Of a stretch of DNA of 22,385 nt, positions 1 to 6,456 are shown piece after piece. The first letter of the stretch is position 1. The number at the start of each line of letters is the position of its first letter. The notes under the pieces were generated by a model. The model was not told the origin of the DNA and made no database searches. It was given only the letters and a program-made list of their open reading frames with translations. The stretch is from IMG/VR virus record IMGVR_UViG_3300031772_000312, positions 1 to 22,385 of that record. The stretch is one strand, 5' to 3'. Source of the stretch: a virus. A program made the position numbers and the translations under genes.

Positions 1-996
1 TTCAGTCTCGCAGCCCAATGGGTATGGGGAGACGACCTTGAGATTGTTTCGTTTGTTGAGATTGATCCCTACTGCCAGAAGGTGCTTAGGAAGCATTGGC
101 CGAATGTGCCGATTATGGGAGATGTGAGGAATGTCAAAAGGGAAACTCTGGCCGACACCGTCTGCGAATCCTTTCGAAGAAGATCCTATAAGCTGGCACA
201 AGAGAAACGAGAAGATAAAGACGGATCCACGTTATCACGGGAGTTCAGGCATACCCTTAGCAGTGAAAATACGAGAATCGACCTCCTCACCGGAGGTTTC
301 CCCTGCCAGCCTTTTTCCTGTGCCGGGAAGAGAGCAGGAACAGAAGATGACCGCTTTCTCTGGCCTGAGATGCTTAGAGCGATACATGAAGTTAAGCCGA
401 GGTGGATCGTGGCAGAAAACGTTTCTGGAATCCTTAGTCTCGACGAAGGCATGGTATTCGAGTCAGTGTGTTCTTCGCTGGAGGCTGAAGGGTACGAAGT
501 CATCCCGCTTGTTATTCCAGCTTGCGCCATCGGTGCGCCACACAGAAGGGACAGGGTTTGGATTGTTGGGCACTCCACAGAGTTTCGATGCAACGGATTG
601 CCCGTCCGGGGATATACAGGAACGCAAGAAAAAAGGGGGATGCTCAAACCTCAGAGAACAGATTGCCATGCTCCCGACACCGAGGGCAGAGAAGCATTCC
701 CCACAGAGCAGGTCGGATTTCACACCAAACCTTGCAGCCAGAATAGAGATGTTGCCGACTCCTACCGACTCAATGGTGACAATGCAGGATCTGGTTCAGG
801 CAAAGTTCCACAGTTCAAAGAGGCCGAAATACTCCGAAACCCTTGGCAAGAACACTGGTATGAAGTTGCAACCCGCTTTTGTCGAGTGGATGATGGGGTA
901 CGAAACAGGGTGGACAGACTTAAATCGTTAGGAAATGCCATAGTGCCACAGGTGGCAGAGCAAATATTTAGGGCGATAAAGGAGATTGAAGAATGA
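1..996 (+). CDS. DNA (cytosine-5) methyltransferase, 5' end cut by window
   Basis: Transfers a methyl group from SAM to cytosine C5 in DNA; in a phage it most likely protects the genome from host restriction. The frame is open from base 1, so the true start and the first SAM motif lie outside the window. Visible motifs in order: FVEIDPYC (motif II), GDVRNV (motif III), GGFPCQPFSCAG with the catalytic Cys at about residue 102 of the visible 331 (motif IV), AENVSG (motif VI), RRDRVWIVG (motif VIII), and SLGNAIVPQVAEQI (motif X) near the end. The gap between motifs III and IV is about 30 residues longer than usual, and that insert coincides with the N-terminal part of a second long frame (131..931). 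The stop overlaps the next ATG (ATGA). Family assignment is firm; target sequence unknown. Confidence 0.93.
   Translation, partial: FSLAAQWVWGDDLEIVSFVEIDPYCQKVLRKHWPNVPIMGDVRNVKRETLADTVCESFRRRSYKLAQEKREDKDGSTLSREFRHTLSSENTRIDLLTGGFPCQPFSCAGKRAGTEDDRFLWPEMLRAIHEVKPRWIVAENVSGILSLDEGMVFESVCSSLEAEGYEVIPLVIPACAIGAPHRRDRVWIVGHSTEFRCNGLPVRGYTGTQEKRGMLKPQRTDCHAPDTEGREAFPTEQVGFHTKPCSQNRDVADSYRLNGDNAGSGSGKVPQFKEAEILRNPWQEHWYEVATRFCRVDDGVRNRVDRLKSLGNAIVPQVAEQIFRAIKEIEE
131..931 (+). CDS. Overlapping alternate-frame ORF inside the cytosine methyltransferase gene
   Basis: A 266-codon frame lies wholly inside the methyltransferase gene, shifted by one base. Its product looks like a protein and not like translated noise: LWPTPSANP near the start, SWQKTFLESLVSTKAWYSS and LFQLAPSVRHTEGTGFGLL in the middle, two MLPTP repeats, and FVEWMMGYETGWTDLNR at the end. 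From memory, proteins with WPTP repeats, a FLESL-WYS-LxW-LFQLxPS-EGxGFGLL core and an NPxFVEWMMGxPxGWT ending are common beside phage and Bacteroidota C5 methyltransferases. I infer either a real overlapping gene or a conserved dual-frame constraint. The ATG at 131 has GAGG only one base upstream, so its initiation signal is poor; coupling to methyltransferase translation is possible. Function unknown. Confidence 0.55.
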   Translation: MSKGKLWPTPSANPFEEDPISWHKRNEKIKTDPRYHGSSGIPLAVKIRESTSSPEVSPASLFPVPGREQEQKMTAFSGLRCLERYMKLSRGGSWQKTFLESLVSTKAWYSSQCVLRWRLKGTKSSRLLFQLAPSVRHTEGTGFGLLGTPQSFDATDCPSGDIQERKKKGGCSNLREQIAMLPTPRAEKHSPQSRSDFTPNLAARIEMLPTPTDSMVTMQDLVQAKFHSSKRPKYSETLGKNTGMKLQPAFVEWMMGYETGWTDLNR

Positions 997-1184
997 AACG
1001 ACCCATGCCACTCCTAATCCCGTGCGGGTGCAATCCAAGCCACACGGAAAGGGAAAGTGAGTACTATTTCCGGGCCCTGGTACGGAATCCCTGGACGGAA
1101 CATGACATTTTACTAGCCCGTTGGAGGCTACGGTTAGCATTGGAGGTATGCGATGAGAGAAAGGTTTGTCCGTTGGCTCATTAA
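993..1184 (+). CDS. Small hypothetical protein
   Basis: A 63-residue protein starting in the ATGA overlap with the methyltransferase stop, with GGAG nine bases upstream, so it is probably translationally coupled. It carries one CGC near the N terminus and two more cysteines near the C terminus, and is rich in Arg and Leu in the middle. I recognise no family. Its 3' part overlaps another short frame that begins at 1153. It may be real because of the packing, but nothing in its sequence proves this. Confidence 0.5.
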   Translation: MKRPMPLLIPCGCNPSHTERESEYYFRALVRNPWTEHDILLARWRLRLALEVCDERKVCPLAH

Positions 1185-1290
1185 GATTCTGAAAATCAAA
1201 GGAGTTCACCTTCACGGAGATCCTATCAGAAAGGAGAAATCACATGGAGATCAAGGGAGCACTGACCTTACCGAGAGCAAAGTTCTTTGA
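1153..1290 (+). CDS. Very short basic ORF, possible gene
   Basis: A 45-codon frame beginning at the ATG at 1153. It has an unusually good GGAGGT ribosome binding site at 1142-1147 with a five-base spacer. The N terminus (MRERFVRWLIKILKIKG) could form a basic amphipathic helix. It overlaps the end of the 63-residue gene and the start of the 70-residue gene, so its coding status rests on the Shine-Dalgarno sequence alone. No family recognised. Confidence 0.35.
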   Translation: MRERFVRWLIKILKIKGVHLHGDPIRKEKSHGDQGSTDLTESKVL

Positions 1291-1456
1291 AGAAGAATTA
1301 TTTGACGAACAGGTTGACATCTCCCGCATGAGAGGGAAAGAGATTGAGGCAACTACAAAGATGGAGAAGTGTTGCTCCTGCGGTGAGCCGTTCGAAGCCA
1401 AGAGCTGGCACGAGCCACCGTCATGCCCTTTTTGCCACGTTAGCCGAGTGGACTAG
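1244..1456 (+). CDS. Small zinc-ribbon-like protein
   Basis: A 70-residue protein preceded by GAAAGGAG at a suitable distance. The C-terminal half has a CxxC pair (CCSCGEPF) and, about 20 residues later, a second CxxC (CPFC) after a Pro-rich stretch, as in a rubredoxin- or zinc-ribbon-type knuckle. The N-terminal half is charged. Probably a small nucleic-acid- or protein-binding early phage protein; this is inferred from the cysteine pattern only. Confidence 0.6.
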   Translation: MEIKGALTLPRAKFFEEELFDEQVDISRMRGKEIEATTKMEKCCSCGEPFEAKSWHEPPSCPFCHVSRVD

Positions 1457-1465
1457 GAGAAAGCC

Positions 1466-1699
1466 ATGATTAAACAAACCACACTAGACGCACTCAATCG
1501 GTATGTGGTGGGACACGTACCCACGGGGGATTTTCTTCTAGCTGTGCTTTCAAATAATCTCGTTGAGTCCTTTGCCCATGCCGATGATGAGAATTTGGCA
1601 GCAATGCTAGAAATCGTCAAACATATCTACTTTGAACTACCATCCAGATGTTGGGGCTCCCCTGAGAAAGTGAAAGCATGGTTAGGGGAAAGAGACTAA
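1466..1699 (+). CDS. Small conserved phage protein, unknown function
   Basis: A 77-residue protein with TAGGAGAAAG upstream of the ATG. The pattern LDALNRYVVGHVPTGDFL, then LSNNLVESFAHADDEN, then a conserved C-terminal CWGSPEKVKAWL matches a small acidic phage protein I recall from many early regions, often near recombination or replication genes. I know no assigned function. Predicted all-helical and soluble. Confidence 0.7.
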   Translation: MIKQTTLDALNRYVVGHVPTGDFLLAVLSNNLVESFAHADDENLAAMLEIVKHIYFELPSRCWGSPEKVKAWLGERD

Positions 1700-1718
1700 G
1701 AGAAAGGAGGAAATGAAG

Positions 1719-2708
1719 ATGACAATGGAAAACGAACTGCAAGTTTATGAATCAAAACCTTTGACTGCAAATGATATCAAGGGTCAGGTGGATTTAATCC
1801 AAGAAGTGATGAAGAAGGTAATGCACGACAAGGAACACTATGGGGTTATCCCTGGATGTGGTGATAAACCCGCCTTGCTCAAGCCAGGAGCAGAAAAGCT
1901 CAATCTCACATTCAGGATGGCTCCCGATCCTGAAACAGAAATAGTTGATCTTGGGAACGGACACCGGGAATACAGGGTTAAGTGCATTCTAAGAAGCATT
2001 GAATCGGGGCGGACGCTTGGGGCGGGTGTAGGTTCTGCTTCCACGATGGAAACCAAATGGAGATATCGCAACGCAGAACCGGAGATCACGGACAAACCTG
2101 TTCCGAAGGAATACTGGGATGTAAAAAAAACAGACCCAGGGAAAGCCCTTGGGATGATTGGGGGAAAAGGATTCACCACGAAAAAGGTGGATAACTCTTG
2201 GATGATTGCCAAAGTCACGGGGGAGAAAGTCGAATATGATAACCCTGCTGACTATTATAACACCTGTTGGAAAATGGCAAAGAAGAGGGCATTGGTGGAC
2301 GCTGTGCTAACAGTTACAGCGGCCTCTGACATCTTCACCCAAGATGTTGAGGAAATGGTTGAGAACGGAACGATTGTCCCCGGTAATGGTGGAACAAAAC
2401 CACCCATCCAGGAACCTCAGAAGAAACAGGTCGAACCACCGAAGAAGGACACGGAAACAATTATTACCACCGTGGACAACGTGACCCAGAAGGACGGGGT
2501 GGGCGCGAACAATAAACCGTTTACCAGATACACCGTCCATGTAGGAGAGACGAAGTATGGCACCTTCAGCAAGACCGTGGCCGAGGACGCAAAGAGAGCG
2601 TCCCAGGGTGCCCTGAATGTCACCATCGAGCATAGAAAGACGGATTACGGCCCTGAGATTGTGACCCTTGTTGTGCAGGAACCGCCAGAACCAGGAACCG
2701 AGGGATAA
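1719..2708 (+). CDS. Putative phage recombination (annealing-type) protein with C-terminal OB-like domain
   Basis: About 329 residues. Two ATGs compete: 1713 lies only two bases after the AAGGAGG at 1704-1710, while 1719 lies eight bases after it, so I chose 1719. The N-terminal domain has GVIPGCGDKPALLKPGAEKL (about residues 42-61) and a helix MAKKRALVDAVLTVTAASD followed by FTQD (about 186-209). This pairing is typical of a widespread phage early protein. A Pro/Lys-rich linker (about 218-248) leads to a beta-rich C-terminal domain of about 75 residues that could be an OB fold. The next gene, overlapping by one base, is a PD-(D/E)XK nuclease; phage exonucleases usually sit beside a single-strand annealing protein, so I infer that role here. 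No catalytic motif is visible, and the family name is uncertain. Confidence 0.55.
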   Translation: MTMENELQVYESKPLTANDIKGQVDLIQEVMKKVMHDKEHYGVIPGCGDKPALLKPGAEKLNLTFRMAPDPETEIVDLGNGHREYRVKCILRSIESGRTLGAGVGSASTMETKWRYRNAEPEITDKPVPKEYWDVKKTDPGKALGMIGGKGFTTKKVDNSWMIAKVTGEKVEYDNPADYYNTCWKMAKKRALVDAVLTVTAASDIFTQDVEEMVENGTIVPGNGGTKPPIQEPQKKQVEPPKKDTETIITTVDNVTQKDGVGANNKPFTRYTVHVGETKYGTFSKTVAEDAKRASQGALNVTIEHRKTDYGPEIVTLVVQEPPEPGTEG

Positions 2709-3274
2709 TGCCCAAACTTGAGTTCGACGAAGAGAAACACCTTTACACCTTAGACGGTCGCCGCCTAGTCTCTGTGACGGAATGTCTGCGCCTTGTCGAT
2801 GACCGATGGAAAGCCGAGCCATATTATCTCCTCCGTGGGAAATATGTTCACAAGGCTACGGAACTGTACGACCGGGATGAACTCGATGAATCTACCGTTG
2901 ACCCTATGATCCACCCCTACCTCGACGGCTATGTGAAGTTTAGAGAGGAAACCGGGTTCATTCCAGGTGTAATCGAATATCCACTTCATCATTCGCAATA
3001 TCAATATGCCGGGAAGATCGACAGAACGGGGGATTTGAATGAGACTCACATACTTCTCGACCTCAAGTCCGGAGCCAAGGTTCGCGTTGATGAGCTTCAG
3101 GGAGCGGCGTACTTTGAATTATGCAGGGTGAACAACATCCCCGTAAAGAAAGTGTTCGACCTTTATCTCCATGACGACGGGACTTATAAGTTGGAACCTA
3201 TCGAGAACCCTAAACGATTGCTGCCCTCATTCTTGAACGTGTTGGGGGCATATAGGTGGAGAGAGGGATTGTGA
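2708..3274 (+). CDS. PD-(D/E)XK (RecB/Cas4-like) nuclease
   Basis: 188 residues. Motifs in family order: an N-terminal His in LLRGKYVHKATELY (His about 48), YAGKIDR with the metal-binding Asp at about 105, ILLDLKSGA with the D-x-K pair at about 118-120, and QGAAYFELC matching the Q-x3-Y motif. Together these identify a RecB-type nuclease domain close to phage exonucleases of the PDDEXK_1 group. No helicase or iron-sulphur cysteine cluster is present, so it is not a Cas4 with a full FeS site. The start overlaps the previous stop (TAATG), coupling it to the putative annealing protein. It probably resects double-stranded ends for phage recombination. Confidence 0.82.
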   Translation: MPKLEFDEEKHLYTLDGRRLVSVTECLRLVDDRWKAEPYYLLRGKYVHKATELYDRDELDESTVDPMIHPYLDGYVKFREETGFIPGVIEYPLHHSQYQYAGKIDRTGDLNETHILLDLKSGAKVRVDELQGAAYFELCRVNNIPVKKVFDLYLHDDGTYKLEPIENPKRLLPSFLNVLGAYRWREGL

Positions 3275-3969
3275 AGAAACTGTCTGATTACCTCTTCTAC
3301 CAGGACTCCTGGGCAACCATCTATTGCGGAGACTGCCGAGACATCCTGCCCATGCTTGAGCCGGTGGATTTGGTGCTGACTGACCCGCCGTATGGGATAG
3401 GATTAATGCACAAGGATGGGACAATGGGAGGCACATCAAGAAATATAAAGCGGTGGGCTGGACAAATTAATCCGATTTACCATCCATTCAATGATAATTC
3501 TCCAATTGACCCATCTCCACTTTTACCGATGTCTAAGAATCAAATTATATGGGGAGGGAACTATATTGCCGACAAATTGCCTCCACAAAGGTGCTGGTTG
3601 GTTTGGTATAAACGGGTTAATGGGCAACAAAATTGTTATGGAGATTGTGAATTAGCATGGAGCTCGTTAGATCAGCCCATACGTTTATTTTCTTATCTAT
3701 GGATGGGAATGTTGAGAGACGGCGAACAAGAAGAACATTACCATCCTACTCAAAAACCTGTTTCTTTAATGAAATGGTGCATTTCACTTGTAGAGACATC
3801 ACAAACCATCCTCGACCCCTTCATGGGTTCAGGCACGACCCTTGTGGCTGCGAAGAACCTCAACCGGAAGTCCATAGGCATAGAGATTGAGCCAAAGTAT
3901 TGCGAGATTGCAGTCAAGAGACTTAGGCAGGAAGTGTTTGACTTTAGGTGGAAGGAGAATATCACATGA
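3271..3969 (+). CDS. DNA adenine/cytosine-N methyltransferase (DPPY type, beta-class order)
   Basis: About 232 residues. The catalytic motif TDPPYG (about residues 37-42) comes before the SAM-binding motif FMGSGTTLVAAK near the C terminus. This order is that of beta-class amino methyltransferases; DPPY favours N6-adenine, though N4-cytosine cannot be excluded. HPTQKP precedes the SAM motif, as usual in the family. I chose GTG 3271 because it overlaps the nuclease stop (GTGA) and has GAGAGGGA upstream; a GTG at 3256 is the longer option. It is the second methyltransferase of the window and is likely anti-restrictive. Its central part, about 3400-3790, is visibly more AT-rich than both ends, suggesting exchange of the target-recognition region. 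Confidence 0.88.
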   Translation: MKKLSDYLFYQDSWATIYCGDCRDILPMLEPVDLVLTDPPYGIGLMHKDGTMGGTSRNIKRWAGQINPIYHPFNDNSPIDPSPLLPMSKNQIIWGGNYIADKLPPQRCWLVWYKRVNGQQNCYGDCELAWSSLDQPIRLFSYLWMGMLRDGEQEEHYHPTQKPVSLMKWCISLVETSQTILDPFMGSGTTLVAAKNLNRKSIGIEIEPKYCEIAVKRLRQEVFDFRWKENIT

Positions 3970-4691
3970 ACGAAATTGAAGTTGTAACGAAGGAAGTGCT
4001 ATCCGTTCCAGACCGAGCTAACCTGATAATCGTTAAAGATCAAGTCTCGTTGACCGCGGCCAATCAAGTATTTTTGGACATAAAGGGACTCCGCAAGAAG
4101 ATTGAGGATACCTTTTCGCCCATCATATCTGCGGCCCATCGCACTCACCAGGAGGCTATTGCTCAGAGAAAGAAGATAGAGGAACCCTTGATTGTGGCCG
4201 AGAGATACCTCAACGGCCAGGTGACGTCCTACCACCAGGAGATCGAGAAGAAGCGCCGGGAAGAGGAAGAGATTGCGCGGCAAGAGGCAGTCAAGGCTGA
4301 AATGGCACGCCGGAAGGCTGAGGAAGATGATAGGATCCGGCAGGCTGCCGAACTTGAGGCCGCAGGAGCTACAGAAGAGGCCGAAGCTCTGGTAAATGAG
4401 ACGGTTGAGGAGAACCAGAAGCCCATCGAGGTCTATATCCCCCCGCCGCCTACCCCGAAGGTGGAGTTGGAGGGGGCCACGGTAAAGACATACTGGCAGG
4501 CCGAGGTAACGGATCTTCGCGCCCTCTGCCGCGCCGTGGCCGATGGGAAGGCCGCGATCGCCTGTGTTGAACCGAATATGACCGTCCTGAATGCCCAGGC
4601 AAGGGCTCTGAAGAAGGAAATGGCTATCCCAGGGGTAAGGGCCGTCTCGACATCGAGCATGGCCTCCACAGGCAAGCGAAAGGCGGCATGA
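3966..4691 (+). CDS. Coiled-coil phage early protein, unknown function
   Basis: 241 residues from the ATG at 3966, in an ATGA overlap with the methyltransferase stop and preceded by AAGGAG. The N-terminal part (VPDRANLIIVKDQVSL, then DIKGLRKKIED) is followed by a long Glu/Arg/Lys-rich helix (about residues 80-160) that should form a coiled coil. A Pro-rich IPPPPTP linker then leads to a compact alpha/beta C-terminal domain. I recall this architecture as a common phage early protein located beside recombination and nuclease genes. No enzymatic motif is visible. The repeated Ala/Glu/Arg tract gives a strong but misleading complementary-strand reading frame. Confidence 0.75.
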   Translation: MNEIEVVTKEVLSVPDRANLIIVKDQVSLTAANQVFLDIKGLRKKIEDTFSPIISAAHRTHQEAIAQRKKIEEPLIVAERYLNGQVTSYHQEIEKKRREEEEIARQEAVKAEMARRKAEEDDRIRQAAELEAAGATEEAEALVNETVEENQKPIEVYIPPPPTPKVELEGATVKTYWQAEVTDLRALCRAVADGKAAIACVEPNMTVLNAQARALKKEMAIPGVRAVSTSSMASTGKRKAA

Positions 4692-4858
4692 CCAAAGATC
4701 GTCTCACCTGGGTTCTCCACGGGATAGACCTTGACCGCCTGAACGAATGGGAAGAGCGGTTTATAGGTGATGTCGAACCCTACTTTGAGAGGAACGGGGA
4801 TTTGACCGATAGGCAGGAAGAGATTTTAGAGCGGATCTACCGCGAGAAGGGGTTGTGA
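4688..4858 (+). CDS. Small acidic hypothetical protein
   Basis: A 56-residue frame starting in the ATGA overlap with the preceding stop. It contains GIDLDRLNEWEERFI and a C-terminal LTDRQEEILERIY, a pattern I associate with short phage proteins that have a two-helix fold. Very rich in Asp, Glu and Arg. The next gene starts two bases after the stop. Packing and sequence character make it a believable gene; function unknown. Confidence 0.65.
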   Translation: MTKDRLTWVLHGIDLDRLNEWEERFIGDVEPYFERNGDLTDRQEEILERIYREKGL

Positions 4859-4859
4859 T

Positions 4860-5066
4860 ATGCCTCAACCAGAAAACCCCCCTCAAATAAACATGCATGT
4901 TTCCGTGGAGGCTAAAAAGTGCCGCCTCCCGTCCTGCCAGAAGCCATTTTTACCTAAACGGCGTGGGAAGCGGGAGCAGAGCTTTTGCTGTCCTGAATGT
5001 CAGAAGGAGTTTAACAGGCTCGCCCCTCGGGTCGGGAGGGCAGCCTTGAGGGAACAGGTTGAATGA
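4860..5066 (+). CDS. Small zinc-finger-like protein
   Basis: 68 residues. A C-x4-C pair (CRLPSC) followed about 22 residues later by CCPEC forms a four-cysteine zinc-binding site, with the linker rich in Lys and Arg (FLPKRRGKREQSF). This suggests a small nucleic-acid-binding protein or a regulator of early genes. The start lies one base after the previous stop, and GAAGGGG is within reach upstream. The family is not assigned. Confidence 0.62.
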   Translation: MPQPENPPQINMHVSVEAKKCRLPSCQKPFLPKRRGKREQSFCCPECQKEFNRLAPRVGRAALREQVE

Positions 5067-5078
5067 GAAGGAGGTAAT

Positions 5079-5258
5079 ATGTCGCCCAACTGGAACAAAG
5101 TCTTTCTGAACGAGACTCCTGCCATTGTTGACCGTGCAACAGTCCACGAAGAGGGTTTTTACCTGATCCTGTACCAGGGCCAGATTGTGAATGACTCCAA
5201 ATACCTTGTCGAAATGGGAATTCAGCTATGGATCAATGGCGTAAAGACAAAGGCCTGA
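5079..5258 (+). CDS. Small hypothetical protein
   Basis: A 59-residue frame with an excellent AAGGAGGT ribosome binding site at 5068-5075, which makes translation likely. The sequence (MSPNWNKVFLNET, then FYLILYQGQIVNDSKYLV) is mixed alpha/beta with no recognised motif. Its 3' end overlaps the start of the integrase fragment in another frame by 31 bases. It does not resemble the missing N-terminal domain of the integrase. Confidence 0.6.
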   Translation: MSPNWNKVFLNETPAIVDRATVHEEGFYLILYQGQIVNDSKYLVEMGIQLWINGVKTKA

Positions 5259-5587
5259 AGGTGAAGGCCCGCAAGATCACCCATCCCACGGCTGAAGACC
5301 AGGTTCACATTATGGAGTTTATCCCAGATCAGCACAGACCTATCTTCACGTTGATCTTAGAGTCAGGCTGCCGGCCATGTGAGGCTATCCGGCTTAGGAA
5401 GACCGACGTTGACCGGACAGTTGGGAAGATCACCTTCAGGAATACAAAGAACGGCAAGGACCGGGATTACCCAATCATGCCATCGTTTGAGGATGCCCTG
5501 AAACTGCGAGACCTTGTTTCGCCCTATGCCTTTAGCTGGGGAGAGGGTCATCAGTATAACCGGAAGCACCTGTCTTGGGATTTGTAA
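5228..5587 (+). pseudogene. Tyrosine recombinase (integrase) catalytic-domain fragment
   Basis: 119 codons. The stretch HRPIFTLILESGCRPCEAIR with LRKTDVD, followed by KITFRNTKNGKDRDYPI, is the first third of a tyrosine-integrase catalytic domain: it holds the first catalytic Arg and the beta-hairpin Lys region. The SAM-like core-binding domain that should precede it is absent. The HxxR, H/W and Tyr nucleophile that should follow are also absent, because the frame stops at 5587 and the PP-loop gene begins at 5630. The other two frames after 5570 stay open for only 15-20 codons and show no RHS or tyrosine box. A complete integrase is about 300-400 residues. I read it as a decayed remnant, located near the attP as expected. 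A small functional protein is possible but unlikely. Confidence 0.75.
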
Positions 5588-5629
5588 ACTATGCCATGCT
5601 GTGTGGGATGAAAGGGAAGAAATAACAAT

Positions 5630-6322
5630 ATGAAATATATTTGTGTTTCAGGCGGTGCAGATTCAACGGCGATGGCTCTTCTTTTATGGGAACGTGGGGA
5701 AGATTTTGAAATGGTGTTCTCAGACACGGGGGCCGAGCTTCCAGAAACCTATTGGATACTTCCGAGATTATCCCAAAAAACAGGGAGTAAATTGAACGTT
5801 GTAAGTAATGGAAGTTTTTTCCAGAAATTGACTCACCGGGGGTATTTACTGCCATCATTTAATCGAAGGTGGTGTACATCCGATCTTAAAATAGCATCGC
5901 AGGAATATTATTTTGATGCAAATAATATCTTATCTTGTGAAGTTGGAGTGGGGATTGCGGTGGATGAACCAAATCGAATCAGAGACAAATGGTATCCGTT
6001 AGTTGAAGCTAACATGTCTAAATCGGATGCTAAAAAGTTGTGTCAGAAACATGATCTCATTTCACCAGTATATGATTGGAGAACCAGCGTTTCCTGTTTT
6101 TGCTGTCCGTTTCAGCGTAAGCGTGATTGGAAGAATCTCTATAAACATCATCCCATACTCTATGTGGTTGCAGAAGAATGGGAGAAACAGAGCATGGAAA
6201 AATCCAATGGATTTACCTGGAACAAAGGATTCAATTTAAGAGAAATGAGAACTGCTACAAATTCACAGATTGAAATGTGGCCCGAACCAGAGCATGAACC
6301 ATGTTTGATTTGCAATACATGA
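5630..6322 (+). CDS. PP-loop ATPase, PAPS-reductase-like family
   Basis: 230 residues. The PP-loop SGGADST is at residues 7-13, followed by SDTGAELPET (31-40), RRWCTSDLKI (79-88) and GVGIAVDEPNRI. A cysteine cluster (CFCC at about 156-159) and a C-terminal CLIC pair could bind zinc or an iron-sulphur cluster. The family adenylates a substrate with ATP, as in PAPS reductase, DndC and related enzymes. Phage members are common, but their substrate is not known to me. The ATG follows AAGGGAAG. Base composition is clearly more AT-rich than neighbours, and the gene sits exactly where the integrase 3' half should be, which suggests insertion by transfer. Sulphur metabolism, DNA or tRNA modification are all possible. 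Confidence 0.75.
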   Translation: MKYICVSGGADSTAMALLLWERGEDFEMVFSDTGAELPETYWILPRLSQKTGSKLNVVSNGSFFQKLTHRGYLLPSFNRRWCTSDLKIASQEYYFDANNILSCEVGVGIAVDEPNRIRDKWYPLVEANMSKSDAKKLCQKHDLISPVYDWRTSVSCFCCPFQRKRDWKNLYKHHPILYVVAEEWEKQSMEKSNGFTWNKGFNLREMRTATNSQIEMWPEPEHEPCLICNT

Positions 6323-6333
6323 AACAATTACAA

Positions 6334-6398
6334 ACGCACCACCCGGTTCAAACCCGGACTCGATAGAGTCCAAATAGCTGATTTTATAGGGTGTGCGT
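6334..6398. other. Long imperfect stem with inner hairpin in intergenic DNA
   Basis: Bases 6334-6344 (ACGCACCACCC) pair with 6389-6398 (GGGTGTGCGT) to give ten base pairs with one bulged C at 6340. Inside sits a perfect six-pair hairpin, GGACTC-GATA-GAGTCC (6356-6371), and a competing 4-bp stem with the tRNA T-loop-like sequence TTCAAAC (6343-6357). There is no T-run, so it is not a classic terminator. It lies just after the PP-loop gene stop and before the attP. It could be an RNA structure at the end of the early transcript, or DNA structure used in recombination. Direct sequence observation; role inferred. Confidence 0.5.
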
Positions 6399-6456
6399 CT
6401 ATGCCAACAACATGGTCGTTAAGTACGAAGTAATTGAAGAAATGCCATCAAAAATA

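Noticed and set aside
186-647. Long minus-strand frame opposite the methyltransferase
   Set aside because: It lies opposite two plus-strand frames, has no ribosome binding site and encodes low-complexity Ser/Arg/Pro-rich sequence with no motif.
6334-6372. Possible tRNA because of the GGTTCAAACCC T-loop-like sequence
   Set aside because: Only a four-pair T-stem, no D-arm, no anticodon arm and no acceptor partner can be built around it; the larger fold is a different stem structure.
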